Both the position numbers and the translations under genes were made by a program. This document shows positions 1 to 4,695 of a DNA stretch of 11,123 bases, piece by piece (the first letter of the stretch is position 1; every line of letters starts with the position of its first letter). The DNA lies in the NCBI GenBank assembly GCA_016927155.1, contig JAFGNE010000041.1, positions 1 through 11,123 on the forward strand, written 5' to 3'. Source of the DNA: Candidatus Peregrinibacteria bacterium. Its GTDB lineage: Bacteria > Patescibacteriota > Gracilibacteria > UM-FILTER-43-11. The notes below the pieces were generated by a model. It saw nothing but the letters and a program-made list of their open reading frames with translations. It ran no database searches and was not told the origin of the DNA.

Positions 1-611
1 ACTTCTTTTTTGACGATAATTGCACGGTAAATATTCTCACTGATATTGGATCGTCTCATGTTGGCCGATATTCCAAAGGTGCTTCCATCTTCTTCTAGTA
101 ACCCTTTATCTTTGGCAATTTTAATATAAGGTGCATACCAAGCTGTATTATCTACATCGTTATATACGACACCTGATACTACACTTGGGATCATATATTC
201 TTGTGAATTAACCAGCATTTTAATGGCTTCAACTTTATTAACAGTTTTTCCTGGTTGAAATGTGCCATCAGGATATCCCCCTACCCATCCTTTTTCTTTT
301 GCGTAGCAAATATATGGTGAAAACCACTCTTCTTTCACATCAGGAAAACAATTTTTATATCCTTCCTCAGCTGTAGGCTGTATACCCTTCCCACCAACTA
401 ATATTTTTAATAATTCTGCTCGATTTACTGTGTTATAAGGTTTGAATGATCCATCCGGATAACCAGAAATTACACCATTATCATATAGGTATTGAATGGC
501 AATTTTATTTTTATGATTATTTACATCATTTAATTCTGTAGCATATGTTTGTTGTGTTAGTAAAATAGCCAATAGGCAGAGGGCACTAAAGGTTGTTATT
601 ACTTTTTTCAT
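1..611 (-). CDS. Secreted S-layer homology (SLH) domain protein, 3' end outside the window
   Basis: The frame reads from ATG at 611 to the window edge (203 codons, no stop), so the C-terminus is missing. Residues 1-24 form a signal peptide: MKK, a hydrophobic stretch (about 5-18) and a likely cleavage site near TYA. Three SLH units follow at about 28-72, 88-134 and 150-197. Units 1 and 2 carry the typical GYPDGSF/GYPDGTF motif and a VNRAE/VNKVE helix; unit 3 is more diverged (DGSTFG, then MRRSNISENIYR). SLH triplets normally anchor exported proteins to secondary cell-wall polymers, so this is probably a surface protein whose functional domain lies beyond the edge. Cys88 and Cys102 inside unit 2 could form a disulfide. 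Codon use is clearly AT-richer (AAA, ATT, GTA, TAT) than in every other gene here, suggesting recent acquisition. It is divergent from the recombinase gene. Confidence 0.88.
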   Translation of the reverse strand, partial: MKKVITTFSALCLLAILLTQQTYATELNDVNNHKNKIAIQYLYDNGVISGYPDGSFKPYNTVNRAELLKILVGGKGIQPTAEEGYKNCFPDVKEEWFSPYICYAKEKGWVGGYPDGTFQPGKTVNKVEAIKMLVNSQEYMIPSVVSGVVYNDVDNTAWYAPYIKIAKDKGLLEEDGSTFGISANMRRSNISENIYRAIIVKKE

Positions 612-669
612 GATATTATGTGTTAGTTAATATGTAACTTAAGTAATTAGGGTTTGTTTGGTTTTTTTC

Positions 670-698
670 AGTATAGGTTTAAATGCGATTTCCTACAA
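670..698 (-). promoter_or_regulatory. Candidate sigma70 promoter of the SLH gene
   Basis: On the minus strand, TTGTAG (698-693), a 17-nt spacer and TATACT (675-670) would start transcription near 663, giving an untranslated leader of about 50 nt before the ATG at 611. The -10 matches five of six consensus bases; the -35 keeps only TTG. Confidence 0.4.
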
Positions 699-702
699 CT
701 CG

Positions 703-771
703 TTTTTATACGACGTGTTTTCCGACTAACCTCTGATTTAGGTGGATTATAGGAAATATGTTGTATAAAAA
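703..771 (+). repeat. Long imperfect inverted repeat (hairpin)
   Basis: Bases 703-720 pair with 771-754 in an uninterrupted 18-bp stem. After one unpaired T (721), 722-723 pair with 753-752. The loop is about 28 nt. Three pairs (712/762, 715/759, 717/757) are G-T, so the plus strand can fold as RNA or single-stranded DNA, while the minus strand would have A-C mismatches there. No T-run follows on either strand, so it does not look like a terminator. It lies between the SLH promoter and the recombinase promoter and includes two of the four short phased repeats. Confidence 0.75.
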
Positions 772-872
772 GGGAGGTGGGTGGGCTTGCCCGTCCGAAG
801 CGGAGTGTAGGCGGGTATGTTAGACGAAGTATTCCCGTAAAACCACTTGACGAGGCGGATTATACGAAGTAT
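708..872. repeat. Four copies of an 11-bp quasi-palindrome upstream of the recombinase
   Basis: The best copy, ATACGAAGTAT (862-872), has 4-bp inverted arms around GAA. Related copies are at 708-718 (ATACGACGTGT, 9/11), 749-759 (ATAGGAAATAT, 9/11) and 822-832 (AGACGAAGTAT, 10/11). The last three are each preceded by AGGYGG (740, 809, 853). Centres lie near 713, 754, 827 and 867, so spacings are about 41, 73 and 40 bp, close to 4, 7 and 4 helical turns. The copy at 862-872 sits between the -35 and -10 of the putative recombinase promoter. They are probably binding sites for the recombinase or for a repressor. Confidence 0.65.
783..804. repeat. Two small adjacent hairpins
   Basis: GGGC-TT-GCCC (783-792) and TCCG-AAG-CGGA (794-804) are two perfect 4-bp-stem inverted repeats, almost touching, at the point where composition changes from AT-rich (to the left) to GC-rich (to the right). 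Their role is unknown. Confidence 0.5.
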
Positions 873-875
873 TTT
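847..875 (+). promoter_or_regulatory. Candidate sigma70 promoter of the tyrosine recombinase
   Basis: TTGACG (847-852), a 17-nt spacer and TATTTT (870-875) would start transcription near 882, about 80 nt before the ATG at 963. The spacer and -10 overlap one of the phased repeats, so a protein bound there would block the promoter. This would be a natural arrangement for an autoregulated recombinase. Confidence 0.45.
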
Positions 876-898
876 TTAGGGCCTCTCCAAACACGAAC

Positions 899-934
899 TG
901 GTGCCCCCCCGACGAATCGAATACCGTTGCCTCC
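899..934 (-). other. Degenerate tRNA 3'-end-like fragment (possible attachment site)
   Basis: On the minus strand the segment ends GGGGGGC-A-CCA, preceded by TTCGATTC in the spacing of a T-loop followed by an acceptor 3' strand. The would-be T-stem is poor: two Watson-Crick pairs, two G-T pairs and one A-C mismatch. No complementary 5' acceptor strand (GCCCCCC) is visible nearby, so it is not an intact tRNA. Tyrosine recombinases often use tRNA 3' ends as integration sites, which makes a remnant beside this gene plausible. Chance resemblance remains possible. Confidence 0.25.
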
Positions 935-962
935 GACTTTTAGCATCTAACTGAATTATAGT

Positions 963-1790
963 ATGTTCCAGCAAGAATTGGAAAAGGTTAAAATCGAGCT
1001 TACCCTTAAAGGGTGCAGCCCGAAGACCATCCAAGCTTATACCGCCTGCCTGCGGGAATATTTCGCCTGCATGGGCGACGCGTGGCAAAAATACGATGAG
1101 GCGCGCGTCAGGCAATACCTTTACCAAAAGCACGAAAAAGGTTACGCGCCGCTTACGGTAAACCTGCACCTTAACGCCATCAAGTTTTACTTCCGGCGCG
1201 TGCTTAAAGTGCCTTTCAGCATAAACCTCCACTGCGCCAAGAAGCCGAAAAAACTGCCCGTCGTCCTTTCCCGCGAGGAAATCCAGGCAATGATCGGGCT
1301 TACCAGGAACACAAAACACCGCGCGCTTTTGGCGCTTGCTTACGGGGCGGGCCTGCGCGTAGGCGAAGTGATCCGCCTGAAGTGCCAGGACCTTAACTTT
1401 CCCGATTATCTTATTAACATACGGCAGGCCAAGGGCAAAAAAGACAGGGTTTCCCTGATACCGAAGAAAATGGCGTGGCTTCTTGAAACCATGACCGAAT
1501 ATAGCCAATCCAGTGATTATCTTTTTCCCAGTGAGCGCGGAGGGCACCTTTCCGAAAGGACCGCGCAGAAAATATTCCTCGATGCGCTCAAAAAGGCCTG
1601 TATCAAAAAAACCGCCTCGTTCCACAGCTTACGCCACAGCTTTGCCACGCATTTGCTCGAAGACGGCACGGACGTGCGCTACGTGCAAAGCCTGCTCGGC
1701 CACGAAAATATCCGCACCACCCAGCGCTACACGCAGGTCACCGACATAAGCCTGAAAAGGATCAGAAGCCCGCTTCATTTCAGGCTTTAG
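963..1790 (+). CDS. Tyrosine recombinase/integrase, XerC/D-like
   Basis: This 275-residue protein is a compact tyrosine recombinase. Residues about 4-85 are the SAM-like core-binding domain and about 100-265 the catalytic domain. The full catalytic set is visible: Arg132 (GAGLRVGEV), Lys157 (KGKKDR), His221 and Arg224 (HSLRHSFATHLL), His247 (LLGHENI) and nucleophile Tyr256 (QRYTQV). It should cut and rejoin DNA through a 3'-phosphotyrosine intermediate. Length fits Xer or small integrases. The C-terminal RIRSPL resembles the end of integron integrases, but the extra helix insertion of IntI between Lys157 and His221 is absent. No Shine-Dalgarno precedes the ATG. Codon use matches the chromosomal genes, unlike the divergent SLH gene. 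The 3' end overlaps the convergent methyltransferase gene by 4 bp (TTAG). Role unresolved: chromosome dimer resolution, element integration or cassette shuffling. Confidence 0.93.
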   Translation: MFQQELEKVKIELTLKGCSPKTIQAYTACLREYFACMGDAWQKYDEARVRQYLYQKHEKGYAPLTVNLHLNAIKFYFRRVLKVPFSINLHCAKKPKKLPVVLSREEIQAMIGLTRNTKHRALLALAYGAGLRVGEVIRLKCQDLNFPDYLINIRQAKGKKDRVSLIPKKMAWLLETMTEYSQSSDYLFPSERGGHLSERTAQKIFLDALKKACIKKTASFHSLRHSFATHLLEDGTDVRYVQSLLGHENIRTTQRYTQVTDISLKRIRSPLHFRL

Positions 1791-2338
1791 GCGGTTATCA
1801 GGATTAAATATTCGGTATTTCCGCCTTTTTCGCCCGCGATGGGGGACTTGGTCATTTTTTTGATTTTGATGCCAAGGTCTTTGAGGTCTTTTTCCACCTT
1901 TCCGATAACCAAATCGAAAAATTCTTCCTTCAGTTTGCCGCGGCTTAAATATTTGCTTTCCGCCTCGTAATGGGGTTTGATCAGGCTGATCAGGCGGCCG
2001 CCTTTTTTTAGGAGCGTGAAGGCGTGGGGAAGCACGTTTTTTTGCCGCGTCCAGCTGGTATCCACGCTCACGAAATCCATTTTTTCGGGCAATTCCACAT
2101 GCATGGCGTTTTTCCGTTCCATCACCACCACGCGCGGGTCATTTCGCAATTTCCAATTGAGAACTCCGTAACCCGTATCCACCGCGTAAACCTTTTTGGC
2201 GCCATGCTGGAGCAGGCAATCGGTAAAACCGCCTGTGGAACAGCCCAAATCGGCGCATGTTAAACCCTCAACGCTGATTTTAAATTCCTTAAGCGCGTGT
2301 TCCAGTTTGGCGCCGGCGCGGGAAACGTATTCGGCCAT
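1787..2338 (-). CDS. TlyA/FtsJ-like rRNA 2'-O-methyltransferase lacking the S4 domain
   Basis: The 183-residue protein corresponds to the methyltransferase half of TlyA. It begins at EYVSRAGAKLEHAL, followed by SAM-binding motif I (DLGCSTGGFTD, 30-40), an acidic strand end (VDTGYG, 53-58), VSVDTSW (91-96) and the C-terminal KSPIAGEKGGNTEYL (164-178). The K-D-K-E tetrad of FtsJ-type ribose methylases can be placed at Lys11, Asp93, Lys121 and Glu176. TlyA normally has about 60 extra N-terminal residues forming an S4 RNA-binding domain. Here the ATG overlaps the gpmA stop (TAATG), so the S4 part is missing and translation is probably coupled. The likely substrate is rRNA (TlyA modifies 16S and 23S), but target choice without S4 is uncertain. 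It is the last gene of a three-gene operon. Confidence 0.87.
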   Translation of the reverse strand: MAEYVSRAGAKLEHALKEFKISVEGLTCADLGCSTGGFTDCLLQHGAKKVYAVDTGYGVLNWKLRNDPRVVVMERKNAMHVELPEKMDFVSVDTSWTRQKNVLPHAFTLLKKGGRLISLIKPHYEAESKYLSRGKLKEEFFDLVIGKVEKDLKDLGIKIKKMTKSPIAGEKGGNTEYLILITA

Positions 2339-3087
2339 TATTTTTTCGCTTTTCCCTGGTTCGCCACTTTTTCCATCGCCTTTTTCACGGCTTCGGGGTT
2401 GCCCAGGTAATAATGCCTGATGGGTTTCAGGTTGCCATCCAGCTCATAAACCAGCGGGATGCCGGTGGGGATGTTAAGGCTGACAATCGCTTCTTCCGTC
2501 ATGCCGTCCAGGTACTTCACCAGCGCCCGCAGGCTGTTGCCATGGGCCGAAATGAGCACACGCTTGCCCGCCTTGATGGCGGGGACGATGGTTTCATGCC
2601 AATAGGGCAGCACGCGCGCCACGGTATCCTTCAGGCATTCGGTGAGCGGCAGTTCGGATTCTTCCAGGTCCTTGTACCTCGGGTCATGGCCGGGATAACG
2701 TTCGTCGTCTTTTGTGAGCGCGGGCGGGGGAATGTCGTAACTCCGGCGCCAGATTTTAACCTGGTCTTCGCCGAACTTGTCGGCCATTTCGGCCTTATTA
2801 AGCCCCTGCAGGGCGCCGTAATGCCTTTCGTTCAGGCGCCAGGAATTCATCACGGGGATCCACATCAGGTCCATCTCATCGAGCGTGATCCAAAGGGTGC
2901 GGACCCCGCGCTTGAGCACCGAGGTGAAGGCGACATCAAAAATATACCCTTCCTTTTTCAGCACTTTTCCGGCCTCATGGGCCTCTTCCACGCCTTTTTC
3001 CGACAAATCCACGTCGGTCCATCCCGTAAAGCGGTTTTCCCTGTTCCAGACGCTTTCGCCGTGGCGCTGCAAAACGATTGTGTACAT
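2338..3087 (-). CDS. gpmA: 2,3-bisphosphoglycerate-dependent phosphoglycerate mutase
   Basis: This glycolytic enzyme interconverts 3- and 2-phosphoglycerate through a phosphohistidine. From the ATG at 3087 the protein has 249 residues, the usual GpmA length, and starts MYTIVLQRHGESVWN. His9 is the phosphorylated histidine, with Arg60 (TSVLKR), Glu87 (RLNERHYG) and His182 (SAHGNSLRAL) completing the active site. The substrate loop NRENRFTGWTDVDLSEKG and RRSYDIPPP are intact. An alternative start upstream (GTG 3123 or ATG 3120, overlapping the previous gene's TGA as TGATG) would add about 12 non-conserved residues. I prefer 3087 from family alignment, although overlap coupling makes 3120 possible. 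The stop overlaps the methyltransferase start by one base. An operon with a radical SAM gene and an rRNA methylase is not a standard glycolytic context. Confidence 0.95.
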   Translation of the reverse strand: MYTIVLQRHGESVWNRENRFTGWTDVDLSEKGVEEAHEAGKVLKKEGYIFDVAFTSVLKRGVRTLWITLDEMDLMWIPVMNSWRLNERHYGALQGLNKAEMADKFGEDQVKIWRRSYDIPPPALTKDDERYPGHDPRYKDLEESELPLTECLKDTVARVLPYWHETIVPAIKAGKRVLISAHGNSLRALVKYLDGMTEEAIVSLNIPTGIPLVYELDGNLKPIRHYYLGNPEAVKKAMEKVANQGKAKK

Positions 3088-3119
3088 GTTTTTTTGGTTA
3101 GCGGTTCCATGATACCACA

Positions 3120-4085
3120 TCACTTTTCCCCATCCCGATATTTTACCGAAACCGTTCCATCCCTGTTCACGCGGCAGATACCCCCGGGGAGCAGGCTTTT
3201 CGGGTATTGATAGGGCGTGCGGATCCAGACGAACCGGCCCTGACGTTTTTCTATCGTGCCGTCCACGCCGATTTCCACTTTGCCCACGCGCGTGTCCACA
3301 ATGTAAGCGGGATTGATGCGGCCGGTTGAATGGGCGCGCAGGTATTTTTTGATTTCCAGGCCTTTTTCAATCGTCGTGCGGAGGGGCATGGCGCCTTTCA
3401 CAGGATCGCAGTGATAAAGCGCGTAGATTTCGACGCCAAGGCTACGTAATCCGCGGAACAGCTCTTCAAGCACCGGCCCGCTATCGTTTATCCCTTTTAA
3501 AAGCACCGATTGGCTGTAAACGCGGATGCCGGCGCCGGTCATTTTTTTAATCGCCTGGGCGGCCGGAACCAGTTCATCGGGATGGTTGAAATGGATGCCG
3601 ACTTCGATGCCGTGTTTTTTCAGCAAGGCGATGAGTTTTGCTGTCACAAGCTTTGGCGCGGTCAGCGGCGCGCGGGTGCCCACGCGGATGTCCGTCACAT
3701 GGGGGATTTTGCCGAGAAGCCCGATCAGATATTCCAGTTTTTCCGGTTCCCGCAGGGGTTCACCGCCCGTGATGAGGACGCCCGTTATCCGTTTGTCTTT
3801 TTTGATGTAAGCGGCGGCCCGTTTAAGGTCTTTTTGGGCGGGTTCGGGCAGTTTGGCATTCGTCCACCTCCGGAAACAGAAAACGCAGTAGGCGGGGCAT
3901 TTGTTCGTCAGCTTGACGGCCACGCGGTCGCCATACATGCGCTCCAGACAGGGGATCCCTGTTTTATGGATGCCCTGGAACGTCACTTCGTCGCCGGCGC
4001 TGTCCGGTTTTCCGCATGGCCTGAACTGCCGCGCCACGGCGGGGGATTTTCGCATCAGGTTTTTAAGAGTTCCTCCACTTTTCAT
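3120..4085 (-). CDS. KamA/EpmB-like radical SAM aminomutase family protein
   Basis: The 321-residue protein has the radical SAM cluster motif CPAYCVFC (Cys63, Cys67, Cys70) followed by FRR, and the SAM-binding GGEP (107-110). The layout matches lysine 2,3-aminomutase relatives: YGDRVAVKLTNKCPAYCVFCFR, LITGGEPL, an HFNHPDEL segment and LYHCDPVKG. Asp227 and Asp264 sit where KamA binds the substrate amine, and Lys269 (VDTRVGK) where KamA binds PLP, although the usual Gly-rich run before that Lys is replaced. It is shorter than clostridial KamA (about 415) and closer to EpmB (about 340), which lysylates EF-P with EpmA. Neither partner is visible here. An in-frame TAA about 20 bp upstream of the ATG excludes a longer N-terminus. 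No clear promoter was found in 4086-4165. Exact substrate is unknown; the family call is firm. Confidence 0.88.
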   Translation of the reverse strand: MKSGGTLKNLMRKSPAVARQFRPCGKPDSAGDEVTFQGIHKTGIPCLERMYGDRVAVKLTNKCPAYCVFCFRRWTNAKLPEPAQKDLKRAAAYIKKDKRITGVLITGGEPLREPEKLEYLIGLLGKIPHVTDIRVGTRAPLTAPKLVTAKLIALLKKHGIEVGIHFNHPDELVPAAQAIKKMTGAGIRVYSQSVLLKGINDSGPVLEELFRGLRSLGVEIYALYHCDPVKGAMPLRTTIEKGLEIKKYLRAHSTGRINPAYIVDTRVGKVEIGVDGTIEKRQGRFVWIRTPYQYPKSLLPGGICRVNRDGTVSVKYRDGEK

Positions 4086-4110
4086 GTCTGAAACGGTATC
4101 TATTTTTTAT

Positions 4111-4139
4111 TTGCCTGTCCATCCATTTGATGGTAAAAT
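4111..4139 (+). promoter_or_regulatory. Extended -10 sigma70 promoter of the Gln-rich protein gene
   Basis: TTGCCT (4111-4116), a 17-nt spacer and TAAAAT (4134-4139) preceded by TGG (extended -10) would start transcription near 4146, 20 nt before the ATG at 4166. The promoter overlaps the upstream ATG at 4127, which argues against that start. Confidence 0.6.
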
Positions 4140-4165
4140 TTTTTCCGGTAATAATTTTGAACCTT

Positions 4166-4675
4166 ATGGCAGACGAACAACAAAATCCCCAGGGGCAGCA
4201 GCAAGGCGGCCAGCCGGCGGGCCAGCAACCGGCCGGGCAGCAAAAAGACCTGAGCGGTATTATGGAAGAAAACGTGGATATTTCCAATCTTGTGGCCAAT
4301 GCCGGCAACCAAAGCCAGCAGCAGCAATTCATATCCAGCGTCAAGATCCCGCCGCACCCCAATACCAAGTTCGACGAGCCGAAATTCGTCCAGCTTTTGG
4401 CGGGCTCCATTTCGCTTACTATTACCGAAAAAAAGAGGATCATCGAGGCCATCCCCCAGCTTTCCCAGTTCCAGATCGACGAACTGATCAAGATCTTTGA
4501 GGAAGAGAAGGGCAAGTTCGCCGAGCTCGAGAAAAAACATTCCGAGCAGATCGCGGAACTGGAAAAGAAGCATGCCGGCTCCTGGCAGGATCTTGAGGCA
4601 AAGGCGGCCGAGGACAAGAAAAAGGAAGAAGAGGCGAAAAAGGCGGAAGACATTAAAAAACAGCTTGGGCTTTAA
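4166..4675 (+). CDS. Hypothetical protein: Gln/Gly-rich N-terminus and charged C-terminal coiled coil
   Basis: I do not recognise a named family. From the ATG at 4166 the protein has 169 residues. Residues about 4-30 are low-complexity Gln/Gly/Pro (repeated GQQ and QPAGQQ units). About 45-105 is a mixed segment containing ISLTITEKKRIIEAIPQL and QFQIDELIKIF, probably a small helical domain. From about 100 to the end runs a Lys/Glu-rich helix with near-heptad repeats (two FAELEKKH/IAELEKKH copies), predicted as coiled coil. There is no signal peptide or membrane segment, so it is probably cytoplasmic. The alternative ATG at 4127 adds MMVKFFPVIILNL and overlaps the promoter. Sequence composition is biased but codon use fits the neighbours. 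It is convergent with clpC across a 20-bp gap with no convincing terminator. Confidence 0.8.
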   Translation: MADEQQNPQGQQQGGQPAGQQPAGQQKDLSGIMEENVDISNLVANAGNQSQQQQFISSVKIPPHPNTKFDEPKFVQLLAGSISLTITEKKRIIEAIPQLSQFQIDELIKIFEEEKGKFAELEKKHSEQIAELEKKHAGSWQDLEAKAAEDKKKEEEAKKAEDIKKQLGL

Positions 4676-4695
4676 GGGCGTTCAGCAGGCGTTTT

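Noticed and set aside
724..825. Possible attC site between GACTAAC (724-730) and GTTAGAC (819-825)
   Set aside because: On the minus strand GTCTAAC fits an R'' box, but the opposing GTTAGTC is imperfect and no complementary inner L boxes at the right spacing were found.
899..960. Complete tRNA or tmRNA gene on the minus strand
   Set aside because: Only a T-loop/CCA-like 3' segment is present; D-arm, anticodon arm and matching 5' acceptor strand could not be found.
876..1625. Long minus-strand open frame opposite the recombinase
   Set aside because: It lies antisense to a gene with all catalytic recombinase motifs, has no recognisable domain, and begins inside the repeat region; its length reflects GC-rich codon bias.
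2413..3210. 265-codon plus-strand frame opposite gpmA
   Set aside because: Antisense shadow of a fully conserved gpmA gene, with no family resemblance.
4063..4653. Ser/Phe/Cys-rich minus-strand frame opposite the Gln-rich gene
   Set aside because: Composition is the mirror of GAA/AAG/CAG codons on the plus strand; the plus gene has a matching promoter and start.
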